A DNA stretch of 64,000 bases from VRUE01 sp963737575 (GTDB lineage: Bacteria > Actinomycetota > Thermoleophilia > Solirubrobacterales > 70-9). Location of the stretch: NCBI GenBank assembly GCA_963737575.1, contig CAVTTJ010000007.1:182771-246770 (forward strand), in the 5' to 3' direction. Made by a program: the position numbers and the translations under genes. Under the pieces are notes generated by a model that was not told the origin of the DNA, ran no database searches, and was given only the letters and a program-made list of their open reading frames with translations. Positions 7,453 to 16,957 of this stretch are shown in pieces (position 1 is the stretch's first letter; each line of letters starts with the position of its first letter).

Positions 7453-8544
7453 GTGCTCGTCACCGTCGTCGAAGCCGACCCGTCACGCAGCCTGAGCGGC
7501 GTGCGGGTGGAGCTGGGGCCCGGCGTGGCGAGCCTGATCGGGCCCAACGGGGCGGGGAAGACGAACCTCCTCGAGGCCCTCTATTTCGCTCTGACCGGTC
7601 GCTCGTTCCGGACCTCGGACCGGCGTGACCTGATCCCGTTCAGCGGCCAGCTCGCCCGCGCCGAGGCGGCCGTTCGCGACGACGGTGGCGCCGAGCACCG
7701 GCTGCTGGCGTCGGTGAGCCGCGCCGATGGGAGGCGCCACCTCCTCGATGGCAGCCCGGCCGACGCCTCGACGGCGGCCCGCCACCGGCCACCGGTCGCC
7801 GTCTTCTCGCCCGACAGGCTCGCCCTCGTCAAGGGCCCGCCGGCCGAGCGACGGGCTCATATCGACCGCTTCGTCGCCGCCCGCTGGCCGTCGCGAGCGG
7901 AGCTGCGGATGCGCTTCGGCCAGGCCCTCGCCCAGCGCAACGCCCTTCTCGCCCGCGGGCTTGCCGGAGGCGGCGATCTCGATGTCTGGGACGGGACCTT
8001 CGCGGACGCCGCCGCGGCCCTCGCCGACGCCCGCGCCGACGCCGCGGCCGACCTCGCGCCCCGGTTCGCCGCCACCGCCGCCGAGCTCGGCCTCGAGGGC
8101 GAGTCACGGCTCGAGTACGCGCCGCGCTCTCCCGGGACCGGCGAGGAGGTCCGCGCCGGCCTGCTCGAGCGGCGCGAGGCGGACCTGCGCCTCGGCCGCT
8201 CCTCGTGGGGCCCGCACCTCGACGAGGTCAAGATCTCGAACGCCGGCCGCGCTCTGCGCCGGTTCGGCTCCCAGGGTCAACAGCGGAGCGCCCTCCTCGC
8301 CCTCCTGTTTGCCGAGCGGGGGGCGCTCGCCGAGGCGCGCCGGGTGACCCCGCTGCTCCTCCTCGACGACGTGATGAGCGAGCTCGACGCCGATCGCCGC
8401 GGCAGGCTGGTCGATCTCCTCGACGGCCCCGGACAGGTCGTGATCACGGCGGCGACGGAGGAGTCGGTGCCGATGGGGCTGCGCGGGAACGCCATCAGGA
8501 TGCCGATCGGCGCCGCGGGCGATCAGGTCGGCGAGGCGGCGTGA
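7453..8544 (+). CDS. recF: RecF recombination/gap-repair ATPase
   Basis: SMC-like ABC ATPase that helps load RecA at single-strand gaps. Visible motifs are Walker A IGPNGAGKTN (29-38), the ABC signature GSQGQQRS (about 270-280) and Walker B LLLLDDVMSELD (about 300-311). Length 363 is normal. Starts at GTG; its TGA overlaps the GTG of the next gene. Confidence 0.94.
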   Translation: MLVTVVEADPSRSLSGVRVELGPGVASLIGPNGAGKTNLLEALYFALTGRSFRTSDRRDLIPFSGQLARAEAAVRDDGGAEHRLLASVSRADGRRHLLDGSPADASTAARHRPPVAVFSPDRLALVKGPPAERRAHIDRFVAARWPSRAELRMRFGQALAQRNALLARGLAGGGDLDVWDGTFADAAAALADARADAAADLAPRFAATAAELGLEGESRLEYAPRSPGTGEEVRAGLLERREADLRLGRSSWGPHLDEVKISNAGRALRRFGSQGQQRSALLALLFAERGALAEARRVTPLLLLDDVMSELDADRRGRLVDLLDGPGQVVITAATEESVPMGLRGNAIRMPIGAAGDQVGEAA

Positions 8545-8855
8545 GCGGGATGCCCCGCCGTCGAGCCCCGAGACCCGCCGGTGTCGCGCTGCGCTCCGCG
8601 CTCGGGCAGGCGGCGCCGAAGACGCGCCTGGCGGCGGTCCAGGGAGTCTGGGCGGCGAGCGTGGGGGAGCGGATCTCGGCGGTCGCACAGCCGGTCTCCG
8701 AGCGGGGCGGAACCGTGGTCGTCGCCTGCGCCGACCCGGTCTGGGCGGAGGAGCTCGACCTGATGCAGGAGGAGCTCATCGGCCGCCTCCGAGAGCGCCT
8801 CGGCGAGCAGGTTCCGGAGCGTTTGCGGTTCCGTTCGGATCCTGTCCGCCCTTAG
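8541..8855 (+). CDS. DUF721 (DciA-like) protein
   Basis: 104-residue DUF721 protein in the position between recF and gyrB where this family is commonly found. Related DciA proteins serve in replicative helicase loading in other bacteria; that role is inferred here. The core AAVQGVWAASVGERISAVAQP and DPVWAEELDLMQEELIGRL are family-like. GTG 8541 overlaps the recF stop (GTGA); an ATG at 8550 is an alternative. Confidence 0.85.
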   Translation: MSGMPRRRAPRPAGVALRSALGQAAPKTRLAAVQGVWAASVGERISAVAQPVSERGGTVVVACADPVWAEELDLMQEELIGRLRERLGEQVPERLRFRSDPVRP

Positions 8856-8923
8856 TCACACTTTATCCGTGTTTTGCAGGGTTTTTCGCCGGGACCGACC
8901 GATCTTCTGGGGGCTCGAACTGG

Positions 8924-8929
8924 TATCCT
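8924..8929 (+). promoter_or_regulatory. Possible -10 element of gyrB (TATCCT)
   Basis: In the 156-bp gap before gyrB, TATCCT is the best -10 candidate; it predicts a leader of about 75 nt. There is no convincing -35. A TTATCC word at 8862-8867 resembles half of a DnaA box. Confidence 0.3.
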
Positions 8930-9011
8930 TATGTCAACTTGCATTGCGGCCCCGACCGAGCACGGCAAGGACGTCGTCCGGTTGGGGCTTTTCTGAATCA
9001 GAGAGGATCAA

Positions 9012-11423
9012 TTGCCGAAATCCAAGAAGGGCTCCTCGGACTCCTACGGGGCCAAGGACATCACCGTCCTCGAGGGGCTGGAAGCGGTCCGCAAGCGGCC
9101 CGGGATGTACATCGGTTCGACCGGCCCGCGCGGCCTTCACCACCTCGTCTACGAGGTCGTCGACAACTCCGTGGACGAGGCGCTCGCGGGGCACTGCAGC
9201 GAAGTCAGCGTCGTCCTTCACCCCGATGACAGCTGCACTGTGCGCGACGACGGGCGCGGGATCCCGGTCGAAGAACTGAAGAAAGAGAAACGGCCGGCGG
9301 CCGAGGTCGTGTTGACGACGCTGCATGCCGGCGGCAAGTTCGGCGACGGCGGCGGCTACAAAGTCTCCGGCGGCCTGCACGGCGTCGGCGTCTCGGTCGT
9401 CAACGCACTCTCGGAGACCCTGCACCTGGAGATCAGCCGCGACGGCCATGTCTGGACCCAGGACTACGAGCGCGGCCGCCCCCAGGACGCGCTGACCGAG
9501 GGCAAGGCGACCCAGGCGACCGGAACCCTGATCACCTTCCAGCCCGACAGCGAGATCTTCGACGAGCTCGAGTTCGACTATGCGACCCTCGCCGAGCGTC
9601 TGCGCGAGACCGCGTTCCTCACCCGGGGGCTGAAGATCGATCTGGTCGACGAGCGCGGCGCCGGGCAGCGCGACACCTTCCACTACGAAGGCGGCCTGAT
9701 CGACTTCGTAGCCCACCTCAACGAGAACAAGGACGCCCTCCACCGCAAGACCGTCTATTTCGAGAGCGGGAACGACGACGGCCAGGTCGAGGTCGCGATG
9801 CAGTGGAACTCCTCCTACCAGGAATCGGTCTTCAGCTTCGCCAACAACATCAACACGCACGAGGGCGGCTCCCATCTCTCGGGCTTCCGGTCGGCGCTGA
9901 CGCGGACACTGAACGCCTACGCACGCGGCAAAGGGCTGCTGAAAGAGAAAGACGAGAACCTCACCGGCGACGACGTCCGCGAGGGCCTGACAGCCGTGAT
10001 CTCGGTCAAGCTCCAGGACCCCCAGTTCGAGGGCCAGACGAAGACCAAACTCGGGAACCCTCCGGTCGAGGGCCTGGTCAAAGAGGCGGTCAACCGCAAA
10101 CTCGGGGAGTTCTTCGAGGAGAACCCGGGTGAGGCGCGACGGATCGTCGGCAAGGCCGTCGACGCCGCCCGCGCCCGCCACGCGGCGCGCAAAGCCCGCG
10201 ACCTGACCCGGCGCAAGTCGGCGCTCGAGAACTCGACACTCCCCGGCAAGCTCTCGGACTGCACCGTGCGGGACCCGGCCCTGGCCGAGCTCTTCATAGT
10301 CGAGGGCGACTCGGCCGGCGGCTCGGCGAAGCAGGGTCGCGACCGAAACACCCAGGCGGTCCTGCCGCTGCGCGGCAAGATCATCAACGTCGAGAAGGCG
10401 CGGATCGACAAGGTCCTCTCCAACCAGGAGATCCAGGCCCTGATCACCGCGATCGGGACCGGCGTCCGCGAGGAGTTCAGCATCGACGACGCCAGGTACC
10501 ACAAAGTCGTCCTGATGACCGACGCCGATGTCGACGGCGCCCACATCCGCACGCTGATCCTCACCTTCCTCTACCGCGAGATGCGGGAGCTGATCGAGGC
10601 CGGCTACGTCTACATCGCGAAGCCGCCGCTCTACATGGTCAGAAACGGCAAACAGGAGATATACGTCGAGCGCGAGTCCGAACTCGAAGAGATCCTCCTC
10701 CGGGACAAACTCGAGCACCTCGGCCTCACCGATGGCGACAGGCAGTCGCACAAGCTGACCGCCTCCCGCTGGCAGCGGTTCAACCGTCGCCTCAAGGAGC
10801 ACGAGGGCTGGTCGGATTCCCTGCAGGCGGAGTTCGGCCACGACGCGGTTCGCTTCCTGACCGAGTCCGGGATCCTTGACGGCGGCGCAGCGACGCTGGC
10901 CGGTGTGAGGAAACTGCTCGCCGCCAAGGGGGCCGACCGCGGGGTTTTCGACACCGAGGTGCTGACGGAAACCGAGACCGGGATCAGGGTCCGCGCGGTG
11001 AACCGCGGCGACGGCCTCGCCCGGACGCTCGAGCTCAGCGACGAGCTCTTCAACTCGAGCGACTACCGGCGCCTGGTCGAGTCGCACGCCGAGTTGCTCA
11101 AGCAGGTCGGCGTGCCGCCGTTCGAGATCTCCCTCGCCGAGAAAAGCCGGGACGCCGCAAGCTTCGAGAAGTTGCGCGCCGAGGTCCTCGAGCTCGCTCG
11201 CGGCGGCCTCAAACCGCAGCGGTTCAAGGGCCTGGGGGAGATGAACGCCGATCAGCTGCGGGAGACGACCATGGACCCGGCGAGCCGGATGCTCGAGCGG
11301 GTCAGGGTCGACGATGCAGCCCTCGCAGAGCGGATCTTCACCGATCTGATGGGCGACAAGGTCGAGCCGCGAAAGGACTTCATCGAGCGGCACGCCAAGG
11401 AGGTCAAGTTCCTCGATGTCTGA
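9012..11423 (+). CDS. gyrB: DNA gyrase subunit B
   Basis: ATPase subunit of gyrase. It shows the GHKL fold (EVVDNSVDEALAG, GLHGVGVSVVNALS), the TOPRIM motif EGDSAGG (from residue 431), the metal-binding DADVDG (from 504) and the C-terminal FKGLGEMN (near 739). At 803 residues it has the long form with roughly 160 extra residues between the TOPRIM core and FKGLGEMN, like E. coli GyrB, whereas many actinobacterial GyrBs are about 650-700. Start TTG 9012 has GAGAGGA just upstream. Confidence 0.96.
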   Translation: MPKSKKGSSDSYGAKDITVLEGLEAVRKRPGMYIGSTGPRGLHHLVYEVVDNSVDEALAGHCSEVSVVLHPDDSCTVRDDGRGIPVEELKKEKRPAAEVVLTTLHAGGKFGDGGGYKVSGGLHGVGVSVVNALSETLHLEISRDGHVWTQDYERGRPQDALTEGKATQATGTLITFQPDSEIFDELEFDYATLAERLRETAFLTRGLKIDLVDERGAGQRDTFHYEGGLIDFVAHLNENKDALHRKTVYFESGNDDGQVEVAMQWNSSYQESVFSFANNINTHEGGSHLSGFRSALTRTLNAYARGKGLLKEKDENLTGDDVREGLTAVISVKLQDPQFEGQTKTKLGNPPVEGLVKEAVNRKLGEFFEENPGEARRIVGKAVDAARARHAARKARDLTRRKSALENSTLPGKLSDCTVRDPALAELFIVEGDSAGGSAKQGRDRNTQAVLPLRGKIINVEKARIDKVLSNQEIQALITAIGTGVREEFSIDDARYHKVVLMTDADVDGAHIRTLILTFLYREMRELIEAGYVYIAKPPLYMVRNGKQEIYVERESELEEILLRDKLEHLGLTDGDRQSHKLTASRWQRFNRRLKEHEGWSDSLQAEFGHDAVRFLTESGILDGGAATLAGVRKLLAAKGADRGVFDTEVLTETETGIRVRAVNRGDGLARTLELSDELFNSSDYRRLVESHAELLKQVGVPPFEISLAEKSRDAASFEKLRAEVLELARGGLKPQRFKGLGEMNADQLRETTMDPASRMLERVRVDDAALAERIFTDLMGDKVEPRKDFIERHAKEVKFLDV

Positions 11424-11436
11424 GCGGGCGAGCTAG

Positions 11437-13953
11437 ATGGAGGGCGGAGGCCTCGAGGCGCTGACCGGCCGCATCGAGGAGCGCGATCTCACCAACGAGA
11501 TGCGCTCCTCCTACCTCGATTACGCGATGAGCGTGATCGTCGGACGGGCGCTGCCCGACGTCCGCGACGGGCTGAAGCCTGTCCACCGCCGCGTCCTATT
11601 CGGAATGCACGACCTCGGCCTGCAGCCGGGCCGGCCTTACCGCAAGTCGGCGACGATCGTCGGCGAGGTGATGGGGAAATATCACCCCCACGGGGACTCG
11701 GCGATCTACGACACGCTGGCCCGGATGGCGCAGGACTTCTCGCTGCGCTACCCGCTCGTCGACGGCCAGGGGAACTTCGGATCGATCGACGACGACCCCC
11801 CGGCCGCGATGCGCTACACCGAGGCCCGGCTCGCGCGGCTCTCGACCGAGCTGCTCCGCGACATCGATTCGGACACGGTCGACTTCAGCCCCAACTTCGA
11901 CGAACGCCAGCAGGAACCCGACGTTCTCCCGGCGCGGTTCCCCAACCTCCTTGTCAATGGCGCCTCGGGGATCGCCGTCGGGATGGCGACGAACATCCCG
12001 CCGCACAATCTGCGCGAGGTCGTCGGCGCGGTCCGGGCCTACGTCGCGGACCCCGAGATCGGGCTCGCCGGCCTGATGGAGCACGTCAAGGGGCCCGATT
12101 TCCCGGGCGGCGGCATCATGAGCGCCGAAGGAATCCGCGACGCCTACGCCTCCGGGCGCGCCTCGGTCCGGATCCGGGCCCGGGCCCACGTCGAGCCTCT
12201 GAAAGGCGGCCGTGAGGCGATCATCGTCACCGAGCTCCCGTTCATGGTCAAGAAGGGCGGCGACGGGGGGTTGATCACGAAGATCGCCGATCTCGTCCGC
12301 GAGAAGAAAATCACCGGGATCTCCGACCTCCGCGACGAGTCCGACCGCTCCGGGATGCGGCTCGTGATCGAGACGAAGCGCGGCGGCGACCCGCCCGAGG
12401 TGGTGCTCAACCAGCTCTACAAACGGACGCCGATGCAGGCGACCTTCGGCATCAACATGGTCGCCCTCGTCGACGGGGTGCCGCGGACGCTGAGCCTCAA
12501 GGAGCTGATCGAGCACTACGTCTCCCACCAGCGCGAGGTGGTGATCCGCCGCACCCAGTTCGAGCTTCGCAGGGCCGAGGCCCGCGCGCACATCCTCGAG
12601 GGGCTGCTGATCGCCCTCGACAACCTCGACGAGGTGATCGAACTGATCCGCGGCTCGAGCGACACCGATCGCGCCCGCGAGAGCCTGATGGAGAAATTCG
12701 AGCTGACCGAGCTCCAGGCCCAGGCGATCCTCGACATGCGACTCGCCCGCCTGACGGCTCTGGAGTCGGACAAAGTTCGCGATGAGCACAAAGACCTGAT
12801 GGAGAGGATCGGGGAACTGCGGGAGATCCTCGGCGACCCCGCCAAGGTCGACGCGATCCTGATCGAAGAGATCGACGAAGTGGTCGAGCGCTACGGCGAC
12901 GAGCGGCGGACCGAAGTCACCCACTTCGAGGGCGACATGAACATCGAGGACATGATCGCCGACCAGCAGATGGTGATCTCGATCACCCACTCGGGGTACG
13001 CGAAGCGCCTTCCGCTCGCGACCTACCGCCAGCAGAACCGCGGCGGCCGGGGCGTGATGGGCATGGACCTCAAAGAGGACGACTACATCGAGCATCTGCA
13101 CATCTGCTCGACCCACGACTTCCTGCTCTTCTTCACCAACCGAGGCAAGGTCTACCGGCTCAAGGTCTACGAGCTGCCGGAGGGCTCGCGGACCTCGAAA
13201 GGCAGGGCCCTCGTCAACGTCCTACCGCTGCGCGACGGCGAGAAGGTCACGGCGGTGATCCCGACCAGGGACTTCACCGAGAACAGGTACCTCGTCTTCG
13301 CCACCGCCGGCGGCCTGGTCAAGAAAACCGAGTTCAAGGCCTACAACACCCCGATCCGGGCCGACGGGATCATCGCGATCAAGATCCGTGACAAGGACGA
13401 GCTCGTCCAGGTCCGCCTCACCTCGGGCGAGGACGACATCCTCCTCGTCTCCAAGTCCGGGCACGCCGCGCGCTTCTCGGAGAAGGCCGTGAGAGCGATG
13501 GGCCGCGACACCAGCGGCGTCAAAGGGATGAACGTCTCCGCCAAGGGCAATCGCGTCCTCGCGATGGACGTCGCCCGCGACGACACAGAGCTCTTCGTCG
13601 TCACCGAGAACGGATACGGCAAGCGCACCGCGGTCGCCGAATACCCGGTGAAGGGGAGGGGGACCAAGGGCGTCCTCACCGCCAAGCTGACCGAGAAGAA
13701 GGGCGGCCTCGCGGGCGCCCTGATCGTCCGCGAGCACCAGGACCTGCTGTTCATCTCCCAGAACGGGATGGTCCAGCGCACCCGAGCCGGCGGAATCTCT
13801 CTGATGGGCCGACCGACACAGGGCGTGAAAGTGATGAACATGAAGGAGGACGACGTCGTCAGCGCCGTCGCCCTGGTCGTCGCGTCGGAGGACTCGCCCG
13901 AGGTCGAGCCGGTCCAGCAGGACGAGCTGGTCGAGCAGGAGCCCGCGAGCTAG
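11437..13953 (+). CDS. gyrA: DNA gyrase subunit A
   Basis: DNA cleavage/reunion subunit. The catalytic tyrosine is in AAMRYTEARL (Y127). The quinolone-contact residues are wild type: the serine of HGDSA (S88) and the aspartate of IYDT (D92). The gyrase-specific GyrA-box QQNRGGRGVMG starts the beta-pinwheel domain, supporting gyrase rather than topoisomerase IV. 838 residues with an acidic tail. Follows gyrB by 13 bp; its TAG is shared palindromically (CTAG) with the convergent gene. Confidence 0.97.
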   Translation: MEGGGLEALTGRIEERDLTNEMRSSYLDYAMSVIVGRALPDVRDGLKPVHRRVLFGMHDLGLQPGRPYRKSATIVGEVMGKYHPHGDSAIYDTLARMAQDFSLRYPLVDGQGNFGSIDDDPPAAMRYTEARLARLSTELLRDIDSDTVDFSPNFDERQQEPDVLPARFPNLLVNGASGIAVGMATNIPPHNLREVVGAVRAYVADPEIGLAGLMEHVKGPDFPGGGIMSAEGIRDAYASGRASVRIRARAHVEPLKGGREAIIVTELPFMVKKGGDGGLITKIADLVREKKITGISDLRDESDRSGMRLVIETKRGGDPPEVVLNQLYKRTPMQATFGINMVALVDGVPRTLSLKELIEHYVSHQREVVIRRTQFELRRAEARAHILEGLLIALDNLDEVIELIRGSSDTDRARESLMEKFELTELQAQAILDMRLARLTALESDKVRDEHKDLMERIGELREILGDPAKVDAILIEEIDEVVERYGDERRTEVTHFEGDMNIEDMIADQQMVISITHSGYAKRLPLATYRQQNRGGRGVMGMDLKEDDYIEHLHICSTHDFLLFFTNRGKVYRLKVYELPEGSRTSKGRALVNVLPLRDGEKVTAVIPTRDFTENRYLVFATAGGLVKKTEFKAYNTPIRADGIIAIKIRDKDELVQVRLTSGEDDILLVSKSGHAARFSEKAVRAMGRDTSGVKGMNVSAKGNRVLAMDVARDDTELFVVTENGYGKRTAVAEYPVKGRGTKGVLTAKLTEKKGGLAGALIVREHQDLLFISQNGMVQRTRAGGISLMGRPTQGVKVMNMKEDDVVSAVALVVASEDSPEVEPVQQDELVEQEPAS

Positions 13954-14393
13954 ACCGCGTCGCAGGGGGAGGGGATCGTGCCCTGGTCGGGCTGCCCCTC
14001 GATCGGCGAGCCGTTCGTCCAGCGGTAGCGCATGCGGGTGAAGTGGACGCGGCCGTCCTGCCCGCAGAGCCTGGGCTTGAAGAGCCGAATTTCCATGCTC
14101 GCGCTCTTCGTCCCGCCGGCGGCGCAGAACGGTTCGCACGTCTTGCCGACGCCTGTCCCGATCCCGTTCGCTTCCCTCCGTCCCCAGTGCTTCCAGGTCA
14201 GATGTTCGACGTAGAGGCCGGCGTCGCCGCAGGCAAGGATGATCCGGGCCGGCTTGAAGTTGTGGCCGTGGCACTCGGCGCTGACGACCGTCGGCGGCTT
14301 CGCCCCCTCGGCCGGCGCCGCGATCATCGCCACGCCGAGCATCGCGATCGCGGCAATGGCCACTGTCCCCCGCCTCGCGGCCCCGGCGCGCAT
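13950..14393 (-). CDS. Small secreted cysteine-containing protein
   Basis: 147 residues. The N-terminus MRAGAARRGTVAIAAIAMLG and a hydrophobic stretch to about residue 27 form a signal peptide ending near EGAKPP. The mature part has about six cysteines and motifs ACGDAGLYVEHLTWKHWG and CEPFCAAGG, suggesting disulfides. I know similar unnamed secreted proteins from actinobacteria but no function. ATG 14393 overlaps the HNH stop (TGATG), so the two are co-translated. The stop is CTAG, shared with gyrA. Confidence 0.8.
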   Translation of the reverse strand: MRAGAARRGTVAIAAIAMLGVAMIAAPAEGAKPPTVVSAECHGHNFKPARIILACGDAGLYVEHLTWKHWGRREANGIGTGVGKTCEPFCAAGGTKSASMEIRLFKPRLCGQDGRVHFTRMRYRWTNGSPIEGQPDQGTIPSPCDAV

Positions 14394-14899
14394 CAGGCCG
14401 CCGCCGGCAGGTACTGCTGCCAGGCAGGCGGGATGCTCGGCGAGGCGACCTGGATGAAGACGGTCGGCCCCGGCGCCTTGGGGCGCTTGCGAGGGTGCAT
14501 CTGGATCTCGCGCGGGAGGCGATTGCCCTTGCGCCGGTTGCAGCTCGCGCAGGCGGCGACGATGTTCTCCCAGACCGATTTGCCGCCGCGGCTGCGGGGA
14601 ATGACGTGGTCGACCGTGAGGCCGGACTTGCGCGAGCCGCAGTACTGGCAGGTCCATGCGTCGCGGGCGAGCACGGCGCGGCGCGTGATCTTGCGTCGGT
14701 GCGCCTCGCGCGGAACCCGGACGTAGCTGATCAGGCGGATCACGTCGGGCCGGTCGATCGCCATGTGCTCGGAGTGGATCGCGCCCTCGCGCCGCTCGAG
14801 CAGCTCGGCCTTCTCCTTGAGGAGGAGCACGGCGGCGCGGCGCAGGGTGCAGACGTTGATCGGCTCATACGTCGCATTGAGCACCAGTACCCGTGCCAT
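14393..14899 (-). CDS. HNH endonuclease family protein
   Basis: 168-residue HNH protein with zinc-binding cysteines C84/C87 (CQYC) and C117/C120 (CASC), and the catalytic DHVIPRSRGG at 97-106. This is the widespread stand-alone McrA-like HNH family beginning MARVLVLNATYEP, found in most actinobacteria; no restriction partner is nearby. ATG 14899 lies 10 nt after TAGAAT, a possible -10. Confidence 0.9.
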   Translation of the reverse strand: MARVLVLNATYEPINVCTLRRAAVLLLKEKAELLERREGAIHSEHMAIDRPDVIRLISYVRVPREAHRRKITRRAVLARDAWTCQYCGSRKSGLTVDHVIPRSRGGKSVWENIVAACASCNRRKGNRLPREIQMHPRKRPKAPGPTVFIQVASPSIPPAWQQYLPAAA

Positions 14900-14935
14900 C
14901 GTGGCCGGAATTCTACGCACGCGTCGGCGGGATCC

Positions 14936-15769
14936 CTAGGCAGTCGGGTAGGAGCCGAGGATCCGGACCGACTCCGCCTTGGTCCGGAGCGCGGCGATCG
15001 CCTCCGAGACCGCCGCCTCCCGCTCACTGCCCTCGAGGTCGCAGAAGAACATGTAGCGGCCGAGGCCACGGCGCAACGGGCGCGACTCGATCCGCGACAG
15101 GTTGACCTCGCGGCCGGAGAACTCCCGCAGCGCGTCGACAAGGGCCCCCGGGTGGTCCTCGCCCAGCTCTGAGAAAACGAGCGAGGTCTTCCACGGCCCG
15201 GCGCTGTCGATCGCGGTACCCGCCGGGGCTATCCAGACGAAGCGGGTGACGTTGTCGGCCTCGTCCTCGATCCCCTCGCGGAGAATCGTGCAGCCGTAGA
15301 GCTCGGCCGCCGAGAGCGCGCCGATCGCCGCCCAGGGCCGCTCGGACTCGCTCACCATCCGCACCGCCGCGGCGGTGCTGCTGACGCTCCGCCGTTCCAC
15401 CCCCGGCAGCGTCTCGCGCAGGAAGCGCGCGCACTGGGCCAGTGGCTGGGGATGGGATAGGACGGCCTCGATCCGGTCGAGGCTGACGTCCTCGTGCGCG
15501 ATCAGGTGGGCGCGCACCGGGAAGTCGTGCTCGCCGACGATCGTCACCGCCTCGGTGTCGAAGGCGAGGGTGTCGAGGGTGCTGCGCACCGAGCCCTCGA
15601 TCGAGTTCTCGAACGGGACGAACGCCCGCTCGGACTCCCCCCGCTCGACGGCGAGGATCGCGTCGTGGACGGTCGCCGTCCGCAGCGAGTCGAGCTCCCC
15701 CTCGGGTGCCGCCTGGCGCAGGGCGTCTTCGGTGAAGGTGCCGGCCGGGCCGAGGTAGGCGACCTTCAC
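14936..15769 (-). CDS. pheA: Prephenate dehydratase
   Basis: Converts prephenate to phenylpyruvate in phenylalanine synthesis. The catalytic domain starts VAYLGPAGTFTEDAL and has the TRF motif (175-177). The C-terminal ACT regulatory domain carries PGALVDAL (207-214) and ESRP (228-231), expected to bind phenylalanine for feedback control. Monofunctional, 277 residues. GTG 15769 is the family-consistent start, 5 bp after the preceding gene. Confidence 0.95.
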   Translation of the reverse strand: MKVAYLGPAGTFTEDALRQAAPEGELDSLRTATVHDAILAVERGESERAFVPFENSIEGSVRSTLDTLAFDTEAVTIVGEHDFPVRAHLIAHEDVSLDRIEAVLSHPQPLAQCARFLRETLPGVERRSVSSTAAAVRMVSESERPWAAIGALSAAELYGCTILREGIEDEADNVTRFVWIAPAGTAIDSAGPWKTSLVFSELGEDHPGALVDALREFSGREVNLSRIESRPLRRGLGRYMFFCDLEGSEREAAVSEAIAALRTKAESVRILGSYPTA

Positions 15770-15774
15770 GGCAT

Positions 15775-16812
15775 TTAGCCGAATTCGACGGTGTAGGTGG
15801 CTTCGTTGTTTTCGGTGAGCTGCTCGCCCGGGACCGCTTCGACCTTGACTTCGAGCGTCACCGATCCCTTCGGCGCCGGCGTCAGCGGGATCGTCACCGT
15901 CGCCGTTTCGCCGGCGCCGATGCTGGGGATGCTTTCCTGCAGCGATGTCCCGCCGGCCGAGACCGAGACGTTGACGCCGTTCTCGGTCGATTCGCCCTGG
16001 TTCTGGACTTCGACTTCGACTTCGGGAGTTTCGCCCGCTTCGACCGCGGCCGGGGATTCGGCGACGAGTTCGGTCCCGTTGACGCTGGTCGAGATCAGGC
16101 CGAGGCCGTGGACGCCGGGCGTTTCGGCGGTCGTCGAGCCGCTGACCGTCCCGAGCGCGGTGGTCACCTTGCTTTCTTCGAGCCATTCGGTCCCGCCCGG
16201 CAGGAATTCGCTCTTCGGCACGTCGTCGCCTTCGATCCCGTTGTCGGCGAGGACCCCGTTGATCTCCGGCCGCGCCACTTCGGCGTAGAGGACGTCGCTC
16301 GCGAGCAGAGTCCGCATCTGCTTGGCGATCGCCGTCGCGGCTTTTTCGGCGCCGACGTCGCCGAGCGCGGTGCTCATCTTTTCGGCGATTGCGCCCATCG
16401 CGTGGCTGCGAAGCGCGTAGACCAGCTCGAGCGTGTTCTGGGCGCTGCCCATGTCGCCCGGGGGGTCGAGGCCGTCGACCCGCGAGGTGTAGCTGTCCAT
16501 CGCGCTGCTGTCGGCGTTGACCTCGCCGACGAACTCGGTCACCGAGAGCCCCCCGGGGTCCGAGAGCTTGCCGAAGAACTGTTCGCTCGTCTGTTCGGTC
16601 TCTTCGACTATCTGGGTGACGTTGTTCGCATAGTCGGAGAGCGCCCGGTGCTGGCGCGCGTTGAGGCAGCCCCTGATCCCGAGAACGATCAGGATCAGGA
16701 CGACCAGCCCGGCGACCAGCGCCAGCGCCCGCCGCAGCAGGATCTGCTGGCGTTCGGGACGGCGGCTCGGCCGCTGTCTGCGACGCGGCCCGGATGCGGT
16801 CGAGTCCTCCAA
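15775..16812 (-). CDS. Membrane-anchored protein with CARDB-like C-terminal domain
   Basis: 345 residues. A basic N-terminus is followed by one membrane helix (ALALVAGLVVLILIVLGI, about 29-50). The extracytoplasmic part has a helical region (about 55-220) and then an Ig-like CARDB-type domain (about 250-345) containing VEVEVQNQGES and AGETATVTIPL. Role unknown; it is divergent from a kinase gene and could be a surface adhesin or sensor. Start TTG 16812 has GGGAGAG 7 nt upstream. Confidence 0.8.
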   Translation of the reverse strand: MEDSTASGPRRRQRPSRRPERQQILLRRALALVAGLVVLILIVLGIRGCLNARQHRALSDYANNVTQIVEETEQTSEQFFGKLSDPGGLSVTEFVGEVNADSSAMDSYTSRVDGLDPPGDMGSAQNTLELVYALRSHAMGAIAEKMSTALGDVGAEKAATAIAKQMRTLLASDVLYAEVARPEINGVLADNGIEGDDVPKSEFLPGGTEWLEESKVTTALGTVSGSTTAETPGVHGLGLISTSVNGTELVAESPAAVEAGETPEVEVEVQNQGESTENGVNVSVSAGGTSLQESIPSIGAGETATVTIPLTPAPKGSVTLEVKVEAVPGEQLTENNEATYTVEFG

Positions 16813-16957
16813 GAAATGGCTCTCCCAAGCAGGTTGACTGGGCGGAGAGTATCCACGCTGGCGCGGTCGTATCGCCCGGACCACCAGCAAGGAACGCGTT
16901 TTCGCGCTCCCGCCCCCAGGCAGGAGAGCGCCTCGCCCCGGCGAAGGTCGGAGTGCT

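Noticed and set aside
8934..11393. An 819-codon antisense frame over gyrB
   Set aside because: Low-complexity product mirroring gyrB codons; no domain, and gyrB itself is certain.
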